IMG/VR virus record: IMGVR_UViG_3300034013_000395
Coordinates: 1 to 22,996 of that record
DNA: 22,996 nt
Strand: one strand, 5' to 3'
Source of the DNA: a virus
A program made the translations under genes and the position numbers. The notes beneath the pieces were generated by a model. The model searched no databases and was not told the DNA's origin. It saw nothing but the letters and a program-made list of their open reading frames with translations. This document shows positions 10,949 to 18,736 of this stretch, piece after piece. Numbering within the stretch: the stretch's first letter is position 1; the number at the start of each line of letters is the position of its first letter.

Positions 10949-13177
10949 ATGGAATACAACGAATTTTTACAACAAAAAACTAAAAAACATCAACTCACTG
11001 GGTTTGATATTGATGAAAATGAATTAAACAAAAACCTATTTCCATTTCAAAAATTCATAGTAAAACGAGCCTTAAAAGCTGGTAAGTATGCTATTTTTGC
11101 TGATTGTGGATTAGGTAAAACATTAATGCAGTTAACATGGGCTTATGAGGTTGCTTTACATACTGAAAAACCAGTATTGATTTTAGCACCTTTAGCAGTT
11201 AAGGGTCAAACTATTCAAGAAGCTAATAAGTTCGGAGTTGATTTAACTTTTATTGACATTCAAAACTATGAGCAATTAGATAATATCGATTGTAGTATTT
11301 ATGGTGGAGTTGTTTTAGACGAAAGTTCAATCCTTAAAAATTTTACTGGAGTTTATAAAAACAAAATTATTGACAATTTTAAATTAACTCAGTATAAATT
11401 AGCTTGCACAGCTACTCCAAGTCCAAACGATTTAAATGAAATTGGTAATCATTCGGAGTTTTTAGACATATTAGATAGTCAAGATATGAGGTCAAAATGG
11501 TTTGTGCGTGACGAGGGTATGAATAACTATCGTTTAAAAGGACATGCTAAATCTGACTTTTACGGTTGGATTTCAAGTTGGGCTACTATGTTATCAAATC
11601 CTTCAGATTTAGGTTTTGATGGTACTGGCTACGTTTTGCCTCCTTTAAATTTTATTGAAACTGAAATAAAAACACAAACTAGAAGCGACTATCAAATGTT
11701 TAATGATATTTCAGTAAATGCGACTAATTTCAATAAAGAACTAAGACTGACGAAAGTTGAAAGATTAAGCGAAGTTGTTGAAATTGTTAATAATTCAAAA
11801 GAGCCTTTTATAATTTGGATTAAGCAAAATGAAGAGGGCGAATATTTGAAAAAATTAATACCTGACGCAAAAGAAGTAAGAGGTGACGATAAACCTGAAG
11901 TAAAAGAAAAACTACTTTTAGGATTTGCAAAAAATGAATTTAGGGTTTTAATCACAAAAAGCAAAATTGCTCAATTTGGTTTAAATTATCAAAATTGCAA
12001 TAATCAAATTTTTGCCTCACTAGATTTTAGTTTTGAGGGACTTTATCAATCAATTAGACGTTCATATAGATTTGGGCAATTAAACACAGTAAACATTTAT
12101 TTAATAACAACTGATACAATGAAAAACGTAGTAAAATCAATTAAACAAAAAGAAGCTCAATTTATAGAAATGCAAAACGAAATGGGCAAACATATTAACG
12201 GTAAAAAATACGGATTACTAGATAAATATGAATATGCTGAATTTAAAAATGAAAATGTATTTTTAATGAAAGGTGACACTAATATTGAAATTAAAAGAAT
12301 TCCTGACAACTCAGTTGATTTAATTGTTTTTAGCCCTCCTTTTAGTTCTTTATTCACATATTCAAACTATATTCATGATATGGGCAATAATGATAGTCAC
12401 GCTGAATTTTTTAAGCAATATGAGTATTTATTAAAAGAGTTGTATAGAATTTTAAAGCCAGGTCGAATTATGGCATGCCACACAAAAGACTTAGGAGTTT
12501 ATAAAAATTCAAGTGGTTATACTGGCATGTATGATTTTACTGGTGAACATAATGAGTCAGTTTTAAATATGATACCTAACGAGTGGGCAAATGATACAAC
12601 AAGAAAAAACCACAAAGAAACTGAAAATGCAGGATTTAAATTTCATTCAAAGATAACTATTTGGTGCGATCCAGTACTTGAAATGCAGAGAACTAAAACA
12701 CAAAGATTGCTTTATAAAACAGTTACTTCAGATAGTACTAAAACTGGAATTGGAATGGCTGAATATATTACTATTTTTAAAAAGTGGGATGGTTCGGACG
12801 AGGAAAATTGGGAGCCAGTAACTAATATTACAAAACAAAATTTTCCTTTAGATACTTGGCAAAGGTGGGCTTCACCAGTTTGGATGGACATAAAGCGAAC
12901 TGATGTTTTAAATGGACATGAAGGGACTGCAATGGGTGACGAAAAACATATAGCACCACTACAACTTGAAGTAATACATAGAATTGTAAACCTTTGGAGC
13001 AATGAGGGCGAAACTGTATTTACACCTTTTTTAGGAATTGGTAGTGAAGCTTATGTAGCAGTAAAAAATAATCGTAAGGCAATCGGATGCGAGCTAAAAG
13101 ATAGTTATTTTGAAGTTGCTGTAAAGAATATTAAAAAAGCAGAAATGGCAAAAACTCAAATTGATTTGTTTGAATAA
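10949..13177 (+). CDS. Superfamily 2 helicase fused to an N4/N6 DNA methyltransferase
   Basis: 742 residues from the ATG at 10949 (an upstream in-frame TTG lies in the terminator stem and is rejected). N-terminal helicase: Walker A DCGLGKT (about 52-58), Walker B-like LDES, motif III CTATPSPND, and C-terminal helicase motifs around QFGLNYQ and SIRRSYRFGQ. C-terminal methyltransferase: motif IV SPPF (from 462) precedes the SAM site PFLGIG (693-698), the beta-class order for N4-cytosine or N6-adenine enzymes. An ATP-driven remodeller joined to a methyltransferase occurs in several phage lineages. It may modify phage DNA during replication. No nuclease motif is seen. Confidence 0.88.
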   Translation: MEYNEFLQQKTKKHQLTGFDIDENELNKNLFPFQKFIVKRALKAGKYAIFADCGLGKTLMQLTWAYEVALHTEKPVLILAPLAVKGQTIQEANKFGVDLTFIDIQNYEQLDNIDCSIYGGVVLDESSILKNFTGVYKNKIIDNFKLTQYKLACTATPSPNDLNEIGNHSEFLDILDSQDMRSKWFVRDEGMNNYRLKGHAKSDFYGWISSWATMLSNPSDLGFDGTGYVLPPLNFIETEIKTQTRSDYQMFNDISVNATNFNKELRLTKVERLSEVVEIVNNSKEPFIIWIKQNEEGEYLKKLIPDAKEVRGDDKPEVKEKLLLGFAKNEFRVLITKSKIAQFGLNYQNCNNQIFASLDFSFEGLYQSIRRSYRFGQLNTVNIYLITTDTMKNVVKSIKQKEAQFIEMQNEMGKHINGKKYGLLDKYEYAEFKNENVFLMKGDTNIEIKRIPDNSVDLIVFSPPFSSLFTYSNYIHDMGNNDSHAEFFKQYEYLLKELYRILKPGRIMACHTKDLGVYKNSSGYTGMYDFTGEHNESVLNMIPNEWANDTTRKNHKETENAGFKFHSKITIWCDPVLEMQRTKTQRLLYKTVTSDSTKTGIGMAEYITIFKKWDGSDEENWEPVTNITKQNFPLDTWQRWASPVWMDIKRTDVLNGHEGTAMGDEKHIAPLQLEVIHRIVNLWSNEGETVFTPFLGIGSEAYVAVKNNRKAIGCELKDSYFEVAVKNIKKAEMAKTQIDLFE

Positions 13178-13184
13178 ATAATTA

Positions 13185-13213
13185 TTGCAATTAAGTAAAA
13201 TAACTTATATTTG
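13185..13213 (+). promoter_or_regulatory. Promoter P4
   Basis: -33 TTG (13185-13187), 18-base spacer, -7 TATATTTG (13206-13213), a perfect TAnnTTTG. The predicted transcription start (about 13219) lies just before hairpin H1 of RNA B. It has no copy of the P1/P2 palindrome. Confidence 0.72.
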
Positions 13214-13218
13214 CACTT

Positions 13219-13324
13219 GTATTAAATAGGTATTGTTGAAGTAAGGCGCATCGATACCTATTACTTAGGATTAATTTAACGATTAATCAAACCCCTGACA
13301 AGCCTTACTGTTGGGGGTTTTTTA
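13219..13324 (+). ncRNA. Structured leader / small RNA B with kissing loops
   Basis: About 105 bases, no ATG. H1: AATAGGTATTG/CGATACCTATT (13225-13235 with 13252-13262, one G-T), 16-base loop. H2: GATTAAT/ATTAATC (13269-13275 with 13282-13288). H3: terminator with 8-base loop AGCCTTAC. GTAAGGC in the H1 loop (13241-13247) pairs exactly with GCCTTAC (13302-13308) of the terminator loop. Order and contacts are those of RNA A, but the sequences are unrelated, so structure rather than sequence seems conserved. Confidence 0.7.
13290..13324 (+). terminator. Terminator of RNA B
   Basis: AACCCCTGACA (13290-13300) pairs with TGTTGGGGGTT (13309-13319), 11 bp including two G-T pairs, followed by TTTT and more T residues. 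The next gene starts 13 bases after the stem. Confidence 0.85.
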
Positions 13325-13332
13325 TTTTAAAA

Positions 13333-14046
13333 ATGGCTAAAAGATTTACAGACTCTACTAAGTGGAGCAATAGCTTTATAAGGTCCTTAAAAGCCCCTTA
13401 TAAGCTCCTATGGTTGTACATTTTAGATGAATGTGACCATGCAGGAATATGGCAAGTTGATTTTGAGGTTGCTCAAATAAAAATTGGTGAAAAAATTAAT
13501 CAAAAAGATGCTTTAATATTTTTTGCAAGTAAAATTATTAATTTAAATGATAAATGGTTTATACCTAATTTTATTGAATTTCAATATACAGAACTAAATC
13601 CACAAAATAGAGCTCATAATTCAGTAATTACTATTTTAAAAAAATATAATTTACTAGACCAATTTTATAAAATTAAGCCCCTTACAAGCCCCTTACAAGG
13701 TGCTATGGATATGGATAAAGATAAAGACATGGTTAAAGTTATGGTTATGGATAAAGAAAAAGAGCAAAATTTTAATTTTCCAAAATCTGAATTAGAACTT
13801 TGTTTTGATAAATTTATTGAAATGCGAAAGAAAATAAAAAAGCCACCTACTCCACACGCAATTGACTTGTTAAAAGAAAAAATAAAAACTTTGTCAAATG
13901 GAAATGAAACTTTAGCAATTGAAATAATAAATCAATCAATTTTAAATAGCTGGCAGGATTTGTTTCCACTTCGAGAAACCAATAAAAAATCAAACACAAC
14001 TGAAAACTTAATCAATTCAAATTTTAAACCAAGATTTACAGAATAA
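13333..14046 (+). CDS. Phage replication initiation / replisome organiser-like protein
   Basis: 237 residues. The N-terminal domain (MAKRFTDSTKWSNSFIRSLK, then LLWLYILDECDHAGIWQVDF) is of the winged-helix, DnaD-like type found in phage replication proteins. A low-complexity linker of Met, Asp and Lys (about 126-144) follows, then a helical C-terminal domain (CFDKFIEMRKKIKKPPTPHA...). Such proteins bind the origin and recruit helicase loaders. The linker comes from GAT/AAA/ATG codon repeats. It ends by TAATG overlap with the next gene, probably its partner. Confidence 0.75.
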   Translation: MAKRFTDSTKWSNSFIRSLKAPYKLLWLYILDECDHAGIWQVDFEVAQIKIGEKINQKDALIFFASKIINLNDKWFIPNFIEFQYTELNPQNRAHNSVITILKKYNLLDQFYKIKPLTSPLQGAMDMDKDKDMVKVMVMDKEKEQNFNFPKSELELCFDKFIEMRKKIKKPPTPHAIDLLKEKIKTLSNGNETLAIEIINQSILNSWQDLFPLRETNKKSNTTENLINSNFKPRFTE

Positions 14047-14798
14047 TGAACTACCATTTATCAGATAAAAAGCAAGCAGAATTAAAAATGCAAGAGTATC
14101 AACTTAGTTTAATTGCCGAAAATTGGCAAAAAAAATATAACGAGTTAGAATTAAAAGCATTTAGTGACTGTTTCCCTAGTGAAGAAAATAAAACGCTCTC
14201 ACAACTCTTTAAAACGACTTTTAAAATAGGTGAGCAAGATATTAAGTATTCGGTGCCTACAAAATATCTACTTTTTAATGCTGTAAAAGATTTTGCAAGT
14301 TATTTTAATTTAACCAATAATTTTAAGGATGAGCAAATTCAGGACTTTGTAAATGATATTTTTGAGTTTTATTCTCATTTAACAGTAAGAGACATTAAAT
14401 TCTTTTTGCGTCAAGTAAAGATGGGTAATTTTGGGCAAATTTATAATCGTTTAGATGGTCCATTGCTTTTTGGTTATTTAAAAATTTACAATGATTTGCG
14501 TATTGGTGAAGCTGAACGACACGAAAGTAATTTAACCAAGGCCAAAGAAATTGAACAGTACGATGAGCGAATTATGCTAAAAAGGTTAGCGCCTTTATTT
14601 CAAAAGAAAACAGAACCAATTGAGCAAAGCAAAAAAGTAATTGAACCAGATGAAACCTATTTAAAAATTCATAAAGATTTTTGTTCATTACATGCCAAAC
14701 AAGGTAGTGAAAGTGGAACTATGTTTGTAAATTATAAAGGCAAAATGATGAATTTTGAGGAGTATTATAATACAATTATTGATGAAACATTTGAGTAA
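14046..14798 (+). CDS. Putative replication accessory protein
   Basis: 250 residues, helical. A central region DIFEFYSHLTVRDIKFFLRQ then KMGNFGQIYNRLDGPLLFGY resembles a DUF6633-type family of Bacteroidota phages and mobile elements (recalled). The C-terminus has a helix and a charged tail. Coupled start with the upstream replication protein suggests joint action, perhaps as a helicase-loading factor; this is inference. Confidence 0.7.
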   Translation: MNYHLSDKKQAELKMQEYQLSLIAENWQKKYNELELKAFSDCFPSEENKTLSQLFKTTFKIGEQDIKYSVPTKYLLFNAVKDFASYFNLTNNFKDEQIQDFVNDIFEFYSHLTVRDIKFFLRQVKMGNFGQIYNRLDGPLLFGYLKIYNDLRIGEAERHESNLTKAKEIEQYDERIMLKRLAPLFQKKTEPIEQSKKVIEPDETYLKIHKDFCSLHAKQGSESGTMFVNYKGKMMNFEEYYNTIIDETFE

Positions 14799-14833
14799 AT
14801 AATAATTTTAATTTTAAATAATTAACAAAAAAA

Positions 14834-15154
14834 ATGATAAAACAGGAAACATACGACACGTACACACAAGCTACATTGAACGCCTATTGGAGTTTTAAAA
14901 TGGGGTGCAATTTTGCTGATTTACCGATTAGCGACAGAAAATTATTTTGTAACCAGGACTTTATGAAACAATTAATTAAGGCACGCAAAGAATGCAGAAT
15001 ATTGATTGGTGAAATTGAAAAGGCTTATAAGGCTGCAGGGATTAACCTAGATGAAATAGAAAAGGAAAACGAGGTTATTTACAATATAATGGAGGTTTTG
15101 GAAAGTGAAACAGATAAAATCAATATTAAACCTCAAATAAAAATAAAATTTTAA
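14834..15154 (+). CDS. Helical protein, unknown
   Basis: 106 residues with a helical body (MKQLIKARKECRILIGEIEK, then INLDEIEKENEVIYNIMEVL) and a basic beta-like end (INIKPQIKIKF). It starts after an A-rich leader. No named domain is seen. Confidence 0.7.
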   Translation: MIKQETYDTYTQATLNAYWSFKMGCNFADLPISDRKLFCNQDFMKQLIKARKECRILIGEIEKAYKAAGINLDEIEKENEVIYNIMEVLESETDKINIKPQIKIKF

Positions 15155-15169
15155 ATCAAAAAATAAATT

Positions 15170-15177
15170 AAATTTGC
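15170..15177 (+). promoter_or_regulatory. Possible -7 promoter box four bases before an ATG
   Basis: TAAATTTG matches TAnnTTTG, and the ATG of the next gene follows four bases later. If used, transcription would begin at about the start codon, giving a leaderless mRNA. No clear -33 TTG is present, so support is weak. Confidence 0.35.
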
Positions 15178-15180
15178 ATT

Positions 15181-15366
15181 ATGGTAATCAAAGGAAAACA
15201 AATATATTGCACGCAAAAGAAACGTTTTTATTTTGTGAGCAGCGATAATAACGACTACGTGAAACTAAGTTCAACTATCAAAGGTGGCATATTTCAGCAT
15301 CTGCAATTTACAAGGTCGTTTTTTTTTAAACTAGTAAAAGAGGGTGATTTAATCATTAGTAAGTAA
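15181..15366 (+). CDS. Small basic protein, unknown
   Basis: 61 residues, strand-rich (MVIKGKQIYCTQKKRFYFVS, DYVKLSSTIKGGIF) with an aromatic FTRSFFFKLV segment. It may be expressed from a leaderless transcript and is coupled (TAATG) to the following mini-gene. Confidence 0.64.
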   Translation: MVIKGKQIYCTQKKRFYFVSSDNNDYVKLSSTIKGGIFQHLQFTRSFFFKLVKEGDLIISK

Positions 15367-15416
15367 TGGAAGATAGAGAAATGGAAATTTTCGCACAATT
15401 GAACCCAGAAGAGTAA
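15366..15416 (+). CDS. 16-residue mini-gene linking two genes
   Basis: The ATG overlaps the previous stop (TAATG), and the stop is directly followed by the ATG of the sigma-like gene. It encodes MEDREMEIFAQLNPEE, an acidic peptide. The exact fit suggests translational coupling, or a leader peptide, rather than a protein with its own function. Confidence 0.4.
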   Translation: MEDREMEIFAQLNPEE

Positions 15417-15914
15417 ATGGAGTTAGTAAGCATAATTTTGAACAACAAAATATATTTTGATACATGCCGAAATATAAACAAAAATTATGCAGAAGACATT
15501 TATCAGGAAGTTATCGAACAGCTACTAACAATGCCTATTGAGCGACTGCCAACAAAAGAGTACTTGCAGTTTTGGTTTTATTGCACAGCTCGGAATATTA
15601 TCTCACAAAATGGCAAACTAGGCAAATTAATCAGTAAAGATTTTGCAACTGATATTCAGTTTGAAATAATTGAAATTGAAAACGAAAACAAAGAAGATAG
15701 TTTTGATATTAAAATTAAACAAATTGAAGGCTTTTTGTTAGGTTTGAACGAGTTTGAGAATAGAATAGTACTTTTGTATGCGCAATATAAATCAATGCGA
15801 AAAATAAGCCAAATGAGTGGAATTAGTTATTCAGCATTAAGGGCAGTAAAAGAAAAGATAAAAAAATTTGCAAATGAAAATACTAATAATAATCCCGAGT
15901 TACCCAAAGATTAG
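15417..15914 (+). CDS. Sigma-70-family-like transcription factor
   Basis: 165 residues. The N-terminal part (YAEDIYQEVIEQLLTMP, then FWFYCTARNIISQ) resembles region 2 of ECF-type sigma factors, and residues about 113-150 (FENRIVLLYAQYKSMRKISQ, MSGISYSALRAVKEKIK) form a region 4-like HTH. It may redirect RNA polymerase to late phage promoters. Region 2 is short and degenerate, so a related HTH regulator is possible. Its last 41 bases overlap the next gene. Confidence 0.68.
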   Translation: MELVSIILNNKIYFDTCRNINKNYAEDIYQEVIEQLLTMPIERLPTKEYLQFWFYCTARNIISQNGKLGKLISKDFATDIQFEIIEIENENKEDSFDIKIKQIEGFLLGLNEFENRIVLLYAQYKSMRKISQMSGISYSALRAVKEKIKKFANENTNNNPELPKD

Positions 15915-16935
15915 TGGAGTTGACTATCATCGACTTTTGCAGCCACATAAACGAATGGCTGAAATGTTCAAAGAAACAGTCGATATGTATCAAATAAACG
16001 AAATTGATACCGCTACTATTGAGTTCCTGCAAGGGTTTCATTTGATAGTTGCAAACCGATTTATAAGTAGAGTAAATGGACCTGCAGTAATTGAAAAACT
16101 AAAGGCTGCAAATGTTCCTTATGTTTTAGATATTGATGATGATTATCGTTTACCCGAATGGCATATACTAGCGCACCAAGCGAAGAGCGAACGACACGCT
16201 GAAAAGATATTACAAGCATTGCATTATGCCAAAGCAATAACAACTACTCATGAATACTTGTCCGGTACATTAAAACACGAAGCTAGTCAACCTAATGCAT
16301 TTGAAATACCAAATGCAATTAATCCAAAAGAAGAACAGTACCAAGTTAAAAAACGAAACCTAGATATTGTAAAGTTCGGGTGGAGCGGATCAATAACTCA
16401 CTTCGAAGATGTTATGCTAATGCATGATGGTTTACTTTCACTATACAATCAGGAGCAATATAACTTTCAAGTTATCTATGGTGGATATTCAAAAGATGAT
16501 GAAATGGCAAAAGCAATCGCAGGCGTTTTAAGTTGCAAGGGCAAAGCATCACCTAACCAATTTGCAACCTATCCAAGCGTATCAATAAACGATTATGCAA
16601 GGTTTTATGATGAAATTGATGTTAGCCTTATACCTTTGCGAGACAATCGATTTAACAAGCTAAAATCAAATTTAAAACTAATTGAAAGTGGATTTAAAAA
16701 GAAAGCAGTAATTGTATCAAATGTTCACCCATACGAGCCTATGTTAAAGCATGGTAAGAATTGTTTGATTGTTAAGCATAAAAACGATTGGTATAAAAAC
16801 ATGGTTAAGTTAATCGAAAACCCAAACATGATTGAGGATTTAAGCGAACAGTTATATTTGGATTGTCAAGTGCAGCACATTGACCGAATAGCTGAATTAA
16901 GATACAAAACCTATAAAAAAATATTAGAATTATGA
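15874..16935 (+). CDS. GT-B fold glycosyltransferase
   Basis: 353 residues from the ATG at 15874. MKILIIIPSYPKISGVDYHR opens the first Rossmann-like domain; VLDIDDDYRLP and FEIPNAINP occur in the middle; the second domain contains FGWSGSITH (168-176), an RDNRFNKLKSNLKLIESGF segment with Glu271, and a VSNVHPYEP loop, typical of GT4-like enzymes. It transfers sugar from a nucleotide-sugar donor. The target may be modified DNA bases, a virion protein or the host surface, and cannot be decided from sequence. Context close to base-modification genes makes DNA a possible target. Confidence 0.78.
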   Translation: MKILIIIPSYPKISGVDYHRLLQPHKRMAEMFKETVDMYQINEIDTATIEFLQGFHLIVANRFISRVNGPAVIEKLKAANVPYVLDIDDDYRLPEWHILAHQAKSERHAEKILQALHYAKAITTTHEYLSGTLKHEASQPNAFEIPNAINPKEEQYQVKKRNLDIVKFGWSGSITHFEDVMLMHDGLLSLYNQEQYNFQVIYGGYSKDDEMAKAIAGVLSCKGKASPNQFATYPSVSINDYARFYDEIDVSLIPLRDNRFNKLKSNLKLIESGFKKKAVIVSNVHPYEPMLKHGKNCLIVKHKNDWYKNMVKLIENPNMIEDLSEQLYLDCQVQHIDRIAELRYKTYKKILEL

Positions 16936-17138
16936 CACCAAAAGAAAAAGCACAAGAGTTAGTTTTAAAATATTTAAGAATAGAAAACACAAATGATTGG
17001 TGGGCTAAAGTACCAGCTAAACAATGCGCATTAATAGCAGTAGATGAATTAATAGATTGCACTACAAATGGATTAGGACTTACAAAATTCTCAAAAGAAT
17101 ATTGGCAACAAGTTAAAACCGAAATTGAAAAACTATGA
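16932..17138 (+). CDS. Small conserved-type phage protein, unknown
   Basis: 68 residues: MTPKEKAQELVLKYLRIENT, then AKVPAKQCALIAVDELIDC and EYWQQVKTEIEKL. The KEKA-EL and AK-CALIAVDE patterns are frequent in Bacteroidota phages (recalled). ATGA overlap at the start and overlap with the next ATG. Confidence 0.76.
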   Translation: MTPKEKAQELVLKYLRIENTNDWWAKVPAKQCALIAVDELIDCTTNGLGLTKFSKEYWQQVKTEIEKL

Positions 17139-17374
17139 TAGATAAAATTTTATACTGCATTGGAATTTCAATGCTTTTTACTGCTTTTTTTAGCTTAACA
17201 CAACTACCAACATGGTTAAATTTTAAGCCATTTAATTGCAACGTGTGTTTAACCTTTTGGATATGTGTAATAACTATTCAATTTGATTTAATTGAGTACT
17301 CACAAACACTAGCCATTGCAGGTTATGCGGCTTATTTTTCAATGATACTTAAAAGATTGATGTATAAAATATGA
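17135..17374 (+). CDS. Small membrane protein with a Cys pair
   Basis: 79 residues with hydrophobic segments at about 5-22 (ILYCIGISMLFTAFFSL) and 55-75 (SQTLAIAGYAAYFSMI) and a central motif FKPFNCNVCLTFWICVI. It is probably embedded in the inner membrane. Function is not known; it is linked by overlaps to neighbours. Confidence 0.7.
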   Translation: MIDKILYCIGISMLFTAFFSLTQLPTWLNFKPFNCNVCLTFWICVITIQFDLIEYSQTLAIAGYAAYFSMILKRLMYKI

Positions 17375-17634
17375 GAACCTTTAAAGACATATTAGCCCAA
17401 ATGCAAGCGAAAGGCGATAACCGATTTAGCTTATATGAGTTACTAGAAATATTCATAAACGAGTGTAGTTGGGTGGGAACTAATCAGCAGTTTTTAGAAC
17501 TTTCTTCAATATGGAATGAAATAAGCGGAACTCGTGTAAATACAGGTTGCGCAGCTTGTTGTTTGGATACGCTGAAAGGGTTAAAAAATTGGTATATTCG
17601 TGAAAGTGAAATACATTTAAAAAAAAGAAAATGA
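17371..17634 (+). CDS. Small Cys-containing protein, unknown
   Basis: 87 residues with helices (MRTFKDILAQMQAK, LYELLEIFINECSW) and a TGCAACCLDTLKGL motif with three Cys that could bind metal. Ends in a basic LKKRK. ATGA overlaps on both sides. Confidence 0.7.
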   Translation: MRTFKDILAQMQAKGDNRFSLYELLEIFINECSWVGTNQQFLELSSIWNEISGTRVNTGCAACCLDTLKGLKNWYIRESEIHLKKRK

Positions 17635-18161
17635 TAACAGACAAAGAATTTTTAAAAACAGAACTTGAAATGGGAATTAGTCCATTTAATCAGGAATTTA
17701 TTAACCTATGCGATGCAACGGTCACCGCAATAGAAAAAGAATTAAAGTTTGAAAGTGTATTGGATTATGGCGCAGGCGTTGGTGCTTATTCCGATGCATT
17801 TCATAAAAAAGGATATAACGTATCTAGTTACGAATATTTTAAGGCACATCGTGATTATATATCTGAAAACTTGCCACATTTAAAGGTTATAACTAAACCG
17901 ATTACAACTGACTTATTGGTATTTATTGAAGTTGCCGAACACATGACTGACAAACAACTAAAAGCTATGTTTAAGGCAATAAAACCAAAGCACATACTTT
18001 TTAGTTCAACACCAAATAAGACCGATGGCGATGCAGACTGGGGACATATAAACATAAAAAGTAAAGACGAATGGAATACTTTATTTGAAAAGTTAGGTTA
18101 CGAATTTGTAAAAAATATCAACTTGCCTACTGAATGGTCAATAATTTATAAATTAATATGA
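17631..18161 (+). CDS. Class I SAM-dependent methyltransferase
   Basis: 176 residues. SAM-binding motif I is VLDYGAGVGAYSDAF (43-57), followed by an acidic strand end (SSYEYF) and LLVFIEVAEHM (motif IV-like, lacking DPPY/NPPF). The absence of an amino-methyltransferase motif argues against a DNA adenine/cytosine enzyme; a small-molecule, sugar or protein substrate is more likely. Its location beside base-modification genes leaves a tailoring role open. Confidence 0.78.
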   Translation: MITDKEFLKTELEMGISPFNQEFINLCDATVTAIEKELKFESVLDYGAGVGAYSDAFHKKGYNVSSYEYFKAHRDYISENLPHLKVITKPITTDLLVFIEVAEHMTDKQLKAMFKAIKPKHILFSSTPNKTDGDADWGHINIKSKDEWNTLFEKLGYEFVKNINLPTEWSIIYKLI

Positions 18162-18736
18162 AAATAGAAACAGTAAAAATTGGACAAATAAAGTCCAATC
18201 CAAATAACCCGAGAATTATTAAAGATGACAAGTTTAAAAAGCTAGTTCAATCGGTTAAAGACTTTCCGCAAATGTTGGATATAAGACCAATAGTGGTTAA
18301 TGATGAAATGATTGTTTTGGGTGGCAATATGAGGTTAAAGGCTTGTATTGAAGCAGGGATAAAGGAAGTTTCAATAATCAAAGCAAGTGAATTGACACCC
18401 GAGCAACAAAACGAATTTATAATAAAAGATAATGTAGGTTTTGGAGAATGGAATTGGGACGATTTGGCGAATGAGTGGGATGCAGAACAACTTACTGATT
18501 GGGGCTTGGATGTTTGGCAACAAGCACCCGAAGTTGATTATTCAATACTTGATGAAGCAGATGTTGAAGACCAATTAAACGATATGACCAACGGAGTTAA
18601 GAAAGCCATACAAATAGAATTTGAAGCAGAACACTACGAAGAGGCATATGAACTTGTAAAGTTTTGGCGTGAACAAAAAGCCTATGTAGGTGGAATGATA
18701 ATGGAATACTTAAAAGCTGAGAAGGAAAAATTATGA
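18158..18736 (+). CDS. ParB-like nuclease domain protein
   Basis: 192 residues. The ParB/Srx fold is indicated by KIGQIKSNPNNPRII (7-21), RPIVVNDEMIVLGGNMRLKA (43-62) and an IIKDNVGFGEWNWDDLANEW segment (88-107) of phage-type ParB-like proteins. Such domains occur near phage DNA-modification genes, including TET/JBP neighbourhoods, and some have nuclease or CTP-binding activity. There is no HTH for parS binding. Whether it cuts DNA is not evident. It overlaps both neighbours (ATGA). Confidence 0.83.
   Translation: MKIETVKIGQIKSNPNNPRIIKDDKFKKLVQSVKDFPQMLDIRPIVVNDEMIVLGGNMRLKACIEAGIKEVSIIKASELTPEQQNEFIIKDNVGFGEWNWDDLANEWDAEQLTDWGLDVWQQAPEVDYSILDEADVEDQLNDMTNGVKKAIQIEFEAEHYEEAYELVKFWREQKAYVGGMIMEYLKAEKEKL

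Noticed and set aside
11692-13002. Several minus-strand open frames opposite the helicase-methyltransferase gene
   Set aside because: They lie wholly inside a gene with clear motifs on the + strand and show no promoter, start context or recognisable domain.
13690-13775. Tandem repeats or CRISPR-like structure in the ATG/GAT/AAA-rich stretch
   Set aside because: There are no regular repeat-spacer units; it encodes a low-complexity Met/Asp/Lys linker in a real gene.
18158-18736. ParB partition system with parS sites
   Set aside because: There is no ParA, no HTH in the protein and no parS-like palindrome next to it; it fits phage ParB-like nuclease-domain proteins better.
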